From assembly GCA_045536135.1 (NCBI GenBank), contig JAZSNA010000006.1, forward strand, positions 1 to 48,688: 48,688 bases of DNA, written 5' to 3'. The notes beneath the pieces are model-generated. The model searched no databases, was not told the DNA's origin, and saw only the letters and a list, made by a program, of their open reading frames with translations. The DNA is from JAZSNA01 sp045536135. GTDB lineage: Bacteria > Pseudomonadota > Alphaproteobacteria > CAAHEQ01 > UBA3637. Each line of letters opens with the position of its first letter. Position 1 is the stretch's first letter. Position numbers and translations under genes: made by a program. This document shows positions 6,418 to 14,826 of this stretch, one piece after another.

Positions 6418-7186
6418 AATTATGAACGGCAAAAAAGGATTAATTATGGGATTGGCTAATGACCATTCCATTGCATGGGGAATCGCCAAAACGTTATCAG
6501 ATGCGGGTGCTGAACTTGCTTTCACCTATCAGGGCGAAGCATTAAAGAAACGTGTTGAACCTTTAGCTCAATCCTTAAACAGCCCGATTATTACAGAATG
6601 TAATGTTCTTGATACGTTGTCGATGGATACCCTTTTTGAAAAGGTAAAAGAAAAATGGGGTAAGTTGGATTTTATCGTTCACGCCATTGCCTTTTCGGAT
6701 AAAAATGAACTCAAAGGTCGTTATATCGACACAACGTCAACCAATTTTTCCAATACAATGTTGATCTCGTGTTTTTCTTTTACCGACATTTGTAAACGAG
6801 CCAGCGAACTGATGACAAACGGAGGCAGTTGCCTGACCTTATCTTATATGGGGTCCGAAAAATATATTCCAAACTATAATGTTATGGGAGTTGCCAAGGC
6901 GGCCTTGGAATCTTCCGTCCGTTATATTGCTCATGATTTAGGCGAAAAAAATATTCGGGTCAATGCTATATCTTCCGGTCCAATTCGCACATTAGCCGCG
7001 TCCGGAATCGGAGACTTTAAATCAATACTTGAACATGTTGAAAAAACTTCACCGCTACGCCGCAATGTTTCTTTGGAAGATGTCGGTAAAAGTGCTTTAT
7101 ACCTTTTATCAGATTTATCATCCGGAGTCAGTGGTGAAATTTTACATGTTGACTGTGGAGTAAATACCATTGGCGTATCCATATAA
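6407..7186 (+). CDS. fabI: Enoyl-ACP reductase (NADH) FabI
   Basis: A 259-residue short-chain dehydrogenase of the FabI type, reducing enoyl-ACP in the last step of each fatty-acid elongation cycle. Features: the cofactor segment KGLIMGLANDHSIAWGIAK near the start, catalytic Tyr157 and Lys164 (Y-x6-K in YNVMGVAK), Tyr147 in LSYMGSEK, and the substrate-loop region SSGPIRTLAASGIGDF. The position equal to Gly93 of E. coli FabI (triclosan contact) is Ala95 here, in VHAIAFS. It overlaps the end of metA by 11 bp and was probably transcribed with it; fabI-metA pairing is not a pathway link that I know. A strong promoter for rho starts 7 bp after the stop. Confidence 0.95.
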   Translation: MTNKIMNGKKGLIMGLANDHSIAWGIAKTLSDAGAELAFTYQGEALKKRVEPLAQSLNSPIITECNVLDTLSMDTLFEKVKEKWGKLDFIVHAIAFSDKNELKGRYIDTTSTNFSNTMLISCFSFTDICKRASELMTNGGSCLTLSYMGSEKYIPNYNVMGVAKAALESSVRYIAHDLGEKNIRVNAISSGPIRTLAASGIGDFKSILEHVEKTSPLRRNVSLEDVGKSALYLLSDLSSGVSGEILHVDCGVNTIGVSI

Positions 7187-7193
7187 AAAAGAC

Positions 7194-7223
7194 TTGACAA
7201 CCTAATGGTTTAAATGATATAAT
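7194..7223 (+). promoter_or_regulatory. Promoter of rho
   Basis: Perfect -35 TTGACA (7194-7199) and -10 TATAAT (7218-7223) with an 18-bp spacer. The mRNA start would give a leader of about 47 nt before the rho ATG. Rho often autoregulates through its leader, but no clear structure is visible. Confidence 0.85.
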
Positions 7224-7277
7224 TCAGATATTAGGTATTCTCCTGCTTTATTTCATTTAATTTAAAGGGTAAAAAAT

Positions 7278-8543
7278 ATGAACTTGAACGATTTACAAAA
7301 GAAATCGCCGACAGAACTTTTAGATATGGCGAAAGAATTAAACATTGACACTTCCTCAAATCCATCTCAACAAGACATCATGTTTGCTATTTTAAAAGAA
7401 ATGGCGGAACAAGGGAATGTCCTTTGCGGTGAAGGTGTTTTGGAAGTTTTGCCGGATGGTTTTGGTTTTTTAAGATCCGAAAAATTTAATTATTTAGCCG
7501 GTCATGATGATATATATCTGTCTCCGGAACAAATCAAAAAAAATAATCTAAGAACCGGAGATACGGTAGCTGGAACAATTCGAGCTCCGAAAGATAATGA
7601 ACGATATTTTTCAATGGATAATATCAACACAATTAACGGAGCCAATCCCGAAGATTTAAAATATCGGGTCAATTTTGACAGTTTAACTCCCCTATATCCT
7701 CAAGAAAAATTAAAAATGGAATATGACATTCCGCAAGCCGATAAAAACAAAGATTTAACGGCTCGGATTATTGATTTAATTTGTCCGCAGGGGAAAGGAC
7801 AACGTGGTTTGGTCGTTGCCCCTCCTCGTACCGGTAAAACCGTCATGCTTCAAAATATAGCACATGCGATTACGGCTAATCACCCTGAGGTTCATTTAAT
7901 TGTTCTGTTAATTGATGAACGCCCCGAAGAAGTTACCGATATGCAACGTTCTGTCAAAGGAGAGGTTATCTCATCTACTTTTGACGAACCAGCCACACGA
8001 CATGTCCAAGTCGCGGAAATGGTCATTGAAAAAGCGAAACGTCTGGTTGAACAAAAGAAAGATGTCGTTATTTTATTAGATTCCATTACCCGCTTGGCTC
8101 GTGCATATAATACCGTCATCCCCTCTTCCGGAAAGGTTTTAACCGGTGGTGTGGATGCCAATGCATTACAAAAACCCAAACGGTTCTTTGGTGCGGCCCG
8201 CAATATTGAAGAAGGCGGATCTTTAACGATTATTGCCACAGCATTAATTGATACAGGTTCCCGAATGGATGAAGTTATCTTTGAAGAATTTAAAGGAACG
8301 GGCAACAGTGAAATCATTTTGGATCGCAAAGTATCTGATAAACGAATATTCCCAGCGATTGATATTACAAAATCCGGCACACGAAAAGAAGAACTTTTGG
8401 TTGATAAAAACGAATTACCCAAAATGTGGGTCTTGCGTCGTGTTTTAATGCCAATGCAAGTGACGGAAGCTATGGAATTTTTGATTGATAAATTAAAAGT
8501 TTCTAAAAATAACCATGATTTTTTTGAAAGTATGAATTCATAA
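7278..8543 (+). CDS. rho: Transcription termination factor Rho
   Basis: A 421-residue hexameric RNA-dependent ATPase that ends transcription. In order: N-terminal helical region (LNDLQKKSPTELLDMAKELN), cold-shock-like primary RNA-binding domain (GVLEVLPDGFGFLR ... HDDIYLS), P-loop APPRTGKT (181-188), Walker B region LIVLLIDERPEEVTDM, Q-loop LTGGVDANALQKPKRFFGAA and R-loop IEEGGSLTIIATAL, with the Rho-typical GTGNSEIILDRK. The length is normal and there is no acidic insertion. Own promoter upstream; start codon preceded by AAAGGG. It stands before a small membrane gene and mnmE, the order familiar in alphaproteobacteria. Scarce intrinsic terminators between convergent genes in this window suggest that Rho does much of the work. 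Confidence 0.97.
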   Translation: MNLNDLQKKSPTELLDMAKELNIDTSSNPSQQDIMFAILKEMAEQGNVLCGEGVLEVLPDGFGFLRSEKFNYLAGHDDIYLSPEQIKKNNLRTGDTVAGTIRAPKDNERYFSMDNINTINGANPEDLKYRVNFDSLTPLYPQEKLKMEYDIPQADKNKDLTARIIDLICPQGKGQRGLVVAPPRTGKTVMLQNIAHAITANHPEVHLIVLLIDERPEEVTDMQRSVKGEVISSTFDEPATRHVQVAEMVIEKAKRLVEQKKDVVILLDSITRLARAYNTVIPSSGKVLTGGVDANALQKPKRFFGAARNIEEGGSLTIIATALIDTGSRMDEVIFEEFKGTGNSEIILDRKVSDKRIFPAIDITKSGTRKEELLVDKNELPKMWVLRRVLMPMQVTEAMEFLIDKLKVSKNNHDFFESMNS

Positions 8544-8544
8544 G

Positions 8545-8778
8545 ATGAAAGGTGAAGCTCTTTGGATTGCCGGTATCGGATATTCGGTTGTCACAACATT
8601 TTTTCTGCTTGAAAAATGGTGGTCCTATTTTATATTTGGCGGCGTATTTGCCTTCTCGCTATGGATATACAAAATCTGTCCACGAGAATTAAAGATCGTT
8701 TACTATATGTTCTTTACTCTGTTTTATATGATTATTTATTATTTAATCAAACCGAATGAAAGTGGGTTATTGTTCTGA
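8545..8778 (+). CDS. Small three-helix membrane protein between rho and mnmE
   Basis: A 77-residue protein made almost wholly of three predicted membrane helices (WIAGIGYSVVTTFFLL, YFIFGGVFAFSLWIY, VYYMFFTLFYMIIYYLI) with short polar links (LEKWW, KICPRELK). It begins one base after the rho stop and its TGA overlaps the mnmE ATG (TGATG), so it is translated with both. It has no clear Shine-Dalgarno of its own. I do not recognise a family. Position and hydrophobic plan fit a conserved small inner-membrane protein; no function can be given. Confidence 0.75.
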   Translation: MKGEALWIAGIGYSVVTTFFLLEKWWSYFIFGGVFAFSLWIYKICPRELKIVYYMFFTLFYMIIYYLIKPNESGLLF

Positions 8779-10088
8779 TGTCGAAATATAAAGATACAAT
8801 TTTTGCACTTGCGACACCGCCTGGATACAGCGGAGTTGCAATCATCCGAATCTCCGGAGAAAATGCCTTACCCATTATTCAAAAGCTAACCGGACGACAA
8901 GAATTTAAGGCAAGATATGCTTATTTTGAAAAAATCAAATCCGATAAAGAAATACTGGATGAAGCTTTAGTTTTATATTTTAAAGCCCCCTATTCTTTTA
9001 CCGGTGAAGATGTCGTAGAAATTCAATGTCATGGCTCTCGGGCTGTCATCAAGGATATTATGGAAATTTTATCCAATGAAAAAGCTCGTTTAGCCGAGGC
9101 CGGAGAATTTACACGGCGGGCAGTTTATAATAATAAACTGGATTTAACACAAGCCGAAGGTTTATTGGATTTAATTCATGCAGATACAACAGAGCAAAGA
9201 AAAAATGCCATTCGCCAAATGGGTGGTGTTTTACAAGAACTGTACAATAGCTGGCGAAATGTTTTGATGAAGAATTTAGCACATATAGAGGCTTATATTG
9301 ACTTTCCGGAAGAAGAAATTCCAGAGAGTATTTTGAACCAAATATCCCAAAATATTAAAAATATAACAGATGAAATTCAAAACCATTTACAAACATTCAA
9401 TCAAGCCTGTATTTTAAAAGATGGTTTCCATATTTCCATTATCGGTCAACCGAATGTCGGAAAGTCCAGTATTTTAAATGCGTTAGTCAAAAAAGACATG
9501 GCTATTGTTTCTGATATTGCCGGCACAACTCGTGATATCGTTCAAGCCACTTGTGATATGGGTGGATACAGTGTCATCTTTTCTGATACGGCCGGATTAC
9601 GAGAAGGGATTGAACATATTGAAAAAGAAGGAATTCGCCGTGCCGTTGATAATGCTCAAATTTCAGATTTAATTATTGCTGTTGAAGACTTTAAAAATTA
9701 TCCGAATCTAAACCAAGAAACATTAAAAACAATTACCGGTAAAGAAAATGTTCTCATTGTCTGGAATAAAAACGATAATCGCCAAATGTGTGAAGATTTT
9801 TCAATATCTGTCAAAAATGATTTTAATATTGAAAATTTAAGAAAAAAAATAAAAAATATTATTATCGAGAAAACAAAATCAAATGCACCATTATTAACAC
9901 AAATTCGTTATAAAAAAGCATTAGAAAATACTTTAACAAATTTAAATAATTCATTGTTAAATAAGGATATTGAATTAAAAGCAGAAGAATTGAGATGTGC
10001 AACAAAAACTCTGGGAGAAATTACCGGAATTGTCAAAATAACAGATCTTTTTGACATTATCTTTTCTCAATTTTGCATTGGGAAATAA
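8778..10088 (+). CDS. mnmE: tRNA modification GTPase MnmE
   Basis: A 436-residue GTPase that, with MnmG, modifies the wobble uridine (5-carboxymethylaminomethyl group) of several tRNAs. In order: tetrahydrofolate-binding N-terminal domain (DTIFALATPPGYSGVAIIR, FTGEDVVEIQCHG, GEFTRRA), helical domain, inserted G domain with GQPNVGKSS (about 222-230), the GTT switch in IAGTTRD, DTAG, and NKND, and the C-terminal CIGK whose Cys is the conserved catalytic-loop residue. The gene begins inside the stop of the small membrane gene. It ends 4 bp before the convergent ruvA stop, with no terminator between. mnmG is not in the window. Confidence 0.96.
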   Translation: MSKYKDTIFALATPPGYSGVAIIRISGENALPIIQKLTGRQEFKARYAYFEKIKSDKEILDEALVLYFKAPYSFTGEDVVEIQCHGSRAVIKDIMEILSNEKARLAEAGEFTRRAVYNNKLDLTQAEGLLDLIHADTTEQRKNAIRQMGGVLQELYNSWRNVLMKNLAHIEAYIDFPEEEIPESILNQISQNIKNITDEIQNHLQTFNQACILKDGFHISIIGQPNVGKSSILNALVKKDMAIVSDIAGTTRDIVQATCDMGGYSVIFSDTAGLREGIEHIEKEGIRRAVDNAQISDLIIAVEDFKNYPNLNQETLKTITGKENVLIVWNKNDNRQMCEDFSISVKNDFNIENLRKKIKNIIIEKTKSNAPLLTQIRYKKALENTLTNLNNSLLNKDIELKAEELRCATKTLGEITGIVKITDLFDIIFSQFCIGK

Positions 10089-10092
10089 ACCG

Positions 10093-10686
10093 CTATTTTT
10101 TACCAATTTCACGCAAAGCCGTTGATATCAATTTATCCAAAGATATTTGATTATCCTGTCCATAAATTGTTCCGACACAAAGAGCAACTTCACTTTTGGA
10201 ATATCCTAAATTACAAAGCGCCGAAATCGCCTCATCCATAACCGTATTTTCCAATGATATATGAGAAATCGATATTGATGTATTGACAATGGGTGATTTC
10301 CCTTTTAATTCAGACACAATCCGAGAGGCCAGTTTTGGACCGACACCGGCAGCCCGTGTCAAGCTTTTACTATCCCCGCAAGCTAACGCAAGAGATATTT
10401 CTTCACATGATAAAACAGATAATATCGCTAATCCAACCTTTGCGCCAACTCCTTGAACCGATGTTAAAGTATTAAACCATTCTTTTTCATCGGCAGATAT
10501 AAAACCAAACAGATGAATATGGTCTTCACGAACCTGTGTTTCTATCCATAAAGAAGCACCCTGTCCCACCGACAATGAATAAAGCGTCTTTTCAGAACAA
10601 AAAACCCGATACCCAACACCATGAACATCTAATACAAGATATCCATCAGCAATATAGTCAATAACTCCATTTAATTTTGCAATCAT
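10093..10686 (-). CDS. ruvA: Holliday junction DNA helicase subunit RuvA
   Basis: A 197-residue protein with the RuvA plan: N-terminal OB fold (MIAKLNGVIDYIADGYLVLDV, then VREDHIHLFGF), a helix-hairpin-helix pair (TSVQGVGAKVGLAIL and RAAGVGPKLASRIVSELK), and a C-terminal domain III (MDEAISALCNLGYSKSEVALC) that contacts RuvB. It binds Holliday junctions as a tetramer and loads RuvB. The usual ruvC and ruvB neighbours are missing: the gene stands alone between mnmE (convergent) and gpsA (divergent). No good Shine-Dalgarno is seen before the ATG at 10686; a TATAAA lies about 12 nt upstream of it. Confidence 0.94.
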   Translation of the reverse strand: MIAKLNGVIDYIADGYLVLDVHGVGYRVFCSEKTLYSLSVGQGASLWIETQVREDHIHLFGFISADEKEWFNTLTSVQGVGAKVGLAILSVLSCEEISLALACGDSKSLTRAAGVGPKLASRIVSELKGKSPIVNTSISISHISLENTVMDEAISALCNLGYSKSEVALCVGTIYGQDNQISLDKLISTALREIGKK

Positions 10687-10732
10687 GATACATTCATTTT
10701 ATATATTTTTTTTTATCTTTACAATAAAAAAA

Positions 10733-10760
10733 TTGCATTTTATTTTATTTTTGTTATACT
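10733..10760 (+). promoter_or_regulatory. Promoter of gpsA
   Basis: -35 TTGCAT (10733-10738), 16-bp spacer, -10 TATACT (10755-10760), 22 bp before the gpsA start. Confidence 0.6.
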
Positions 10761-10782
10761 TTAAAAATAAAAGGAGTTTGAT

Positions 10783-11781
10783 ATGACAAAAAAAATTGCT
10801 TTAATCGGTGCCGGCGTTTGGGGAACTGCTTTATCATTAGCGGCTTCCCGTAGCGGATGTGAAGTTTTGGTATGGGCTCGTGAAGGGGATGTTGTCAACG
10901 ATATTAATGAAAAACATTGTAATACCCGTTTTTTACCCAATAAAATATTACCCGACACAATAAAAGCAACTTCACAAATTCAAGATTTATTTGAATTTTC
11001 TGATGATATTTTATTAACGGTATCCGCACAATATACCCGATCCGTTTTACAATCCGTCAAACCATTTATCAAACCCTGTACAACGATTATTCTTTGTGCA
11101 AAAGGAATTGAAAATCCAACCGGTAAAATGTTATCTGAGATTTTAAAAGAAGAATTGCCTGATACAAAATTTGCTGTCCTTTCTGGTCCGGGTTTTGCGA
11201 TTGAAGTAGCTGATGAAAAACCGACTGCGACAACAATTGCCGCCGAAAATATTACACTCGCCCACCGGTTGTCCGAAAAATTATTTTCTAAACATTTTCG
11301 TCCCTATGCAACGGATGATATTATTTCTCCACAAATCGGCGGAAGCGTCAAAAATGTCTTGGCCATTGCATCTGGTATCGTTGAAGGCTGTCAATTGGGC
11401 GATAATGCTCGGGCAGCTCTATTAACCCGAGGCATCAATGAAATGATTCGGTTAGCTCGAGCTTTGGGCGGACATTCTAGAGTTATGATGGGTATGTGTG
11501 GTTTGGGTGATTTGGTTTTAACGGCCAGCTGTCATCAAAGCCGGAACTTCTCTTTTGGATATGAATTAGGACAAACCAAAAATGCATCCAAAATGTTAGA
11601 AGAAAACAATAAAACGGTTGAAGGAATTTTCACATCAGCCGCCGTCATTGAACGTGCAAAAAGTGTTGGCCTTGAATTGCCGATTTGCGAAACAATTTAC
11701 GATGTCTTATACAACAACATCGGAATTGATGAGGCAATGGAGCTGTTATTGACTCGCCCCTTAAAAGACGAAGGTTTTTAA
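10783..11781 (+). CDS. gpsA: Glycerol-3-phosphate dehydrogenase [NAD(P)+]
   Basis: A 332-residue enzyme that reduces dihydroxyacetone phosphate to sn-glycerol 3-phosphate for phospholipid synthesis. The N-terminal Rossmann motif is IALIGAGVWGTALS; further family blocks are HCNTRFLPN, LCAKGIE, LSGPGFAIEVA, the catalytic Lys region GGSVKNVLAIASGIVEG, and NARAALLTRGINEM. The C-terminal segment VEGIFTSAAVIERA is also typical. The length is standard. AAGGAG lies before the ATG. Its TAA shares four bases with the stop of the convergent metallophosphatase gene (TTAA, 11778-11781). Confidence 0.96.
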   Translation: MTKKIALIGAGVWGTALSLAASRSGCEVLVWAREGDVVNDINEKHCNTRFLPNKILPDTIKATSQIQDLFEFSDDILLTVSAQYTRSVLQSVKPFIKPCTTIILCAKGIENPTGKMLSEILKEELPDTKFAVLSGPGFAIEVADEKPTATTIAAENITLAHRLSEKLFSKHFRPYATDDIISPQIGGSVKNVLAIASGIVEGCQLGDNARAALLTRGINEMIRLARALGGHSRVMMGMCGLGDLVLTASCHQSRNFSFGYELGQTKNASKMLEENNKTVEGIFTSAAVIERAKSVGLELPICETIYDVLYNNIGIDEAMELLLTRPLKDEGF

Positions 11782-12806
11782 TCCTTTTTAATTGTAAACA
11801 CAGTAATTTCTGACGGTGTCCACAAGCGAATCGGAAAACCGCCCCATAAGCCCGTACCACTAGATACATAAAGAAAAGACGAATTATCTTTGTATAACCC
11901 TCTGACATATCCTGCATTGCTTCGAGCGACAATTTGACGAAAAAGTGGCATTTGTCCACCGTGTGTATGTCCGGATAATTGTAAATCTATTTTACCGATT
12001 GCATTTTTAAAATCCGCCGGATAATGAGAAAGATAAATCTTAAAATCAGAATACGGAATATCATTTAAGCGATTGGTTATCGTATATGTATTTTCTTTAT
12101 TTTTTAAAACGACGGCTTTATTATTGATAATCTTGATAGAAGTTGTTTTAAAAAAGTTACTCCAATCATCAGACCAAAAATACATCTCATGATTACCAAA
12201 AATCATATAAACGCCCTGCTTTGCCATTAATTTTTTTATTGGCAGAATATCATTCTGACTTCTTTGATACCCTCTATCAATAACATCCCCCGTTATCACA
12301 ATAATATCCGGATTTAATCGGTTTGTTTTTTCAACAACTTTTTCCAACCACTCTTTTTTAAAACCGGAACCGATATGAAGATCGGATAATTGAACCACCC
12401 TTAATTCCGTCCAATTATCAGGCAGAAAACGGCTTTTTATTTCAACCCATTTCACATTCGGTATCTTGATTGCATTATAAACACCCCATCCGGATAAAAT
12501 ACAACTGATAATCATGGAAATCGGTATGATATACGAAATAAAAATACCCGATAAAGCCATTAAATCAATTACAATCAGGAATAAAAACCAAATTAAGACA
12601 ACCCCTTGCAAGAAACCGAATATAATCATAATCCATTCTCCGCTTAAATCGAACAAAAACCCTATTATCATTTGAAAAGACCCTAATAGAATAGGTATTT
12701 CTAAAAGAATTTTCCACTTCAATCGAACATTGAGTCTATATACACCACGAACGGATAAATAAAGAGCTATTGACGACCATAAAAAAAGCATCATAATAAA
12801 AAACAT
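11778..12806 (-). CDS. Membrane-anchored metallophosphoesterase (YkuE-like)
   Basis: A 342-residue protein with an N-terminal membrane part (about four helices within residues 1-110) and a C-terminal calcineurin-like phosphoesterase domain. Metal ligands are visible: D142 and H144 in SDLHIG, D174 in TGDVIDRG, N205/H206 in FGNHE, H260 in YLSHYPADF, and H279/H281 in SGHTHGG. This subgroup (YkuE/YaeI type) contains membrane phosphoesterases, some acting on lipid-linked phosphates. The substrate here is not known. AGGA stands before the ATG. The gene is divergent from glyQS and convergent with gpsA, sharing the palindromic TTAA at the stops. Confidence 0.87.
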   Translation of the reverse strand: MFFIMMLFLWSSIALYLSVRGVYRLNVRLKWKILLEIPILLGSFQMIIGFLFDLSGEWIMIIFGFLQGVVLIWFLFLIVIDLMALSGIFISYIIPISMIISCILSGWGVYNAIKIPNVKWVEIKSRFLPDNWTELRVVQLSDLHIGSGFKKEWLEKVVEKTNRLNPDIIVITGDVIDRGYQRSQNDILPIKKLMAKQGVYMIFGNHEMYFWSDDWSNFFKTTSIKIINNKAVVLKNKENTYTITNRLNDIPYSDFKIYLSHYPADFKNAIGKIDLQLSGHTHGGQMPLFRQIVARSNAGYVRGLYKDNSSFLYVSSGTGLWGGFPIRLWTPSEITVFTIKKD

Positions 12807-12823
12807 TTTTTTTCCTTTTTTTA

Positions 12824-12852
12824 TTTACTTTATTTTATAATTATGGTATAAC
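12824..12852 (+). promoter_or_regulatory. Promoter of glyQS
   Basis: -35 TTTACT (12824-12829), 17-bp spacer, -10 TATAAC (12847-12852), 29 bp before the start codon. Confidence 0.65.
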
Positions 12853-12881
12853 TTTTTCCATTAAAAGTAAAGGAGTTTATT

Positions 12882-14243
12882 ATGTCAGCACAAAGTATGG
12901 AAGAAATTGTCGCTTTTTGTAAACGACGTGGTTTTGTTTTTCAAGATTCTGAAATTTACGGAGGTTTAAAGGGAACTTATGATTTTGGTCCTCTTGGCAT
13001 TGAGTTAAAAAAGAATATCCGAAATGCCTGGTGGCGTGCAATGGTATATGAACGAGATGATATTGAAGGACTTGAATGTTCTCATCTTTCTCATCCGCTG
13101 GTATGGAAATATTCCGGCCATGAATCCACTTTTTCAGATCCCTTGTGTGATTGTAAAAAATGTAAAAGTCGAATCCGTGCCGATCATATTGTTGATGGGA
13201 AATGTCCGGAATGCGGATCAACGGATTTAACAGAACCAAGACCATTTATGTTAATGATGAAAACCAATATTGGTCCAGTTGATGACGGCTCTTCATTTGC
13301 TTATTTAAGACCGGAAACGGCACAAGGCAGTTATTTAAACTTTAAAAATGTTCTGGATTCAACCGCACGCAAAATACCGTTTGGTATTTGTCAAGACGGT
13401 AAATCTTTCCGGAATGAAATTACGCCTCGTAATTTCCTTTTCAGACAAAGAGAATTTGAACAAGCCGAAATGCAATACTTTGTTAAACCCGGCACAGATA
13501 TTGAATGGTGGAACCAATGGAAAGAAATCAGACGCCAATGGTGGATTGAACAAGGCATTCCAGAGGAAAAATTACGTTATAAATTGCATGAGCAATTAGC
13601 ACACTATGCAAAAGCAGCCGTTGATATTGAATACTTATTCCCTTGGGGATTTGATGAAATTGAAGGCATTCATGATCGTCAAGATTTTGATTTAGGTTCT
13701 CATACCAAAAATCAATCCAAATTTGATATCTCGGCTAAGGTCATGGAAAATAAAGATTCAAATACGGAAATGTCTTATCTAGATGTATTTGATAACAACA
13801 AAACTTTCATACCTTATGTCGTTGAAACAGCCATGGGAGTTGATCGGGCTTTCACAGTCATTTTAATTGAAGCCTATACTGTGGAAAACTTGGATAACGG
13901 AACTCAACGAATTGTTTTAAAATTAAAAAAACATTTAGCTCCGGTTAAAGTTGCTGTTATTCCTCTCAAAAGAAATAACGAACAAATTATGAATATGGCT
14001 AGACAAATCAAAAATGATTTATTAAAAACCGGTATTGGTCGCATTATGTTGGAGGACAGCGGAAATGTCGGCAAGGGTTATCGCCGACATGATGAAATCG
14101 GCACACCCTATTGTATTACAGTTGACTTTGAAAGTATTGAAAAACAACCGTCAACCGTCACTATCCGGAATCGTGATACGATGGAACAAATACGTATGCC
14201 TGTTTCAGAATTGGCTCAATTCTTTAAAGGTGAATTTTTATAA
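12882..14243 (+). CDS. glyQS: Glycyl-tRNA synthetase, single-chain homodimeric type
   Basis: A 453-residue class II synthetase of the alpha2 type found in archaea, eukaryotes and some bacteria. The N-terminus (SMEEIVAFCKRRGFVFQDSE, YDFGPLGIELKKNI) is diagnostic. A Zn-ribbon-like insert has cysteines 91, 94, 108 and 111 (CKKC ... CPEC). Motif 2 is FRNEITPRN (176-184), followed by RQREFEQAE, and motif 3 is ETAMGVDRAFTVIL. The anticodon-binding domain (LAPVKVAVIPLKRN ... GKGYRRHDEIGTPYCITVD) follows. Most alphaproteobacteria instead carry the unrelated tetrameric GlyQ/GlyS enzyme, so this form is unusual for the lineage. Shine-Dalgarno AAAGGAG. The stop overlaps the next ATG (TAATG). Confidence 0.95.
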   Translation: MSAQSMEEIVAFCKRRGFVFQDSEIYGGLKGTYDFGPLGIELKKNIRNAWWRAMVYERDDIEGLECSHLSHPLVWKYSGHESTFSDPLCDCKKCKSRIRADHIVDGKCPECGSTDLTEPRPFMLMMKTNIGPVDDGSSFAYLRPETAQGSYLNFKNVLDSTARKIPFGICQDGKSFRNEITPRNFLFRQREFEQAEMQYFVKPGTDIEWWNQWKEIRRQWWIEQGIPEEKLRYKLHEQLAHYAKAAVDIEYLFPWGFDEIEGIHDRQDFDLGSHTKNQSKFDISAKVMENKDSNTEMSYLDVFDNNKTFIPYVVETAMGVDRAFTVILIEAYTVENLDNGTQRIVLKLKKHLAPVKVAVIPLKRNNEQIMNMARQIKNDLLKTGIGRIMLEDSGNVGKGYRRHDEIGTPYCITVDFESIEKQPSTVTIRNRDTMEQIRMPVSELAQFFKGEFL

Positions 14244-14824
14244 TGAAAAGGGTTGTTTATTTGGATATGGACGGTGTTTTAACCGATTACTGCCAACAAA
14301 CAGAAAACTTTTATAACAAATCAGTCCGGCATTTAATGGGTCGGACTGATTTAAACCATGAAGAAACAAAAGAATTAAAAGAAGTTTTTGATAAATGTGA
14401 TTTTGATAAAAAGTTTTGGTTAACTATGCCCAAAATGCCATTTGCGGACAATTTGTATAAACTTTGTAAAGAAAAATTTGATGATGTTTATATTTTAAGT
14501 GCATTTGTTGCACCCAAAGATTTTCCGCAACAATTTCAAATGGTTCAAAAAGCTAAAAAAGAATGGATAAAACAAAATATTGATTCCAATATTCCGGATG
14601 ATCATATTATTATCACCGATCAAAAAAAATCATCATTTATCAAACCCGATGAAAAGTCATACTTAATTGATGATTATCCTAAAAATTTAAATTATTGGCA
14701 TCAAGACGGAGGCATTGATTTAATTTATCTGGATTACATCAGCTTTTTAGAAAAAAACATCGTCCCTCGTCCAACAGTCAAGGGGTATGAAACGTTAAAA
14801 AATTTATATGGAAATCAGCGTTAA
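14243..14824 (+). CDS. HAD phosphatase, 5'(3')-deoxyribonucleotidase-like
   Basis: A 193-residue HAD-superfamily protein. The nucleophile motif is YLDMDGVLTD (Asp8 and Asp10); motif II is the Ser in YILSAF; motif III and IV positions fit KKSSF and LIDDYPKNL. The layout resembles the 5'(3')-deoxyribonucleotidase (NT5C) group, which dephosphorylates deoxynucleoside monophosphates. The cap region is small and helical. It overlaps the glyQS stop by one base (TAATG), so it is coupled to glycyl-tRNA synthetase without any pathway reason that I know. It ends 2 bp before the convergent stop of the ADP-ribosyltransferase-like gene. A related phosphatase with another substrate is possible. Confidence 0.82.
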   Translation: MKRVVYLDMDGVLTDYCQQTENFYNKSVRHLMGRTDLNHEETKELKEVFDKCDFDKKFWLTMPKMPFADNLYKLCKEKFDDVYILSAFVAPKDFPQQFQMVQKAKKEWIKQNIDSNIPDDHIIITDQKKSSFIKPDEKSYLIDDYPKNLNYWHQDGGIDLIYLDYISFLEKNIVPRPTVKGYETLKNLYGNQR

Positions 14825-14826
14825 TC

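Noticed and set aside
7892..8422. 176-codon ORF antisense to rho
   Set aside because: Lies wholly inside rho, has no ribosome site, and its composition is that of a reverse complement of conserved coding sequence.
13359..13553. ORF antisense to glyQS, and others like it on both strands of nifJ
   Set aside because: Shadows of conserved genes without start signals.
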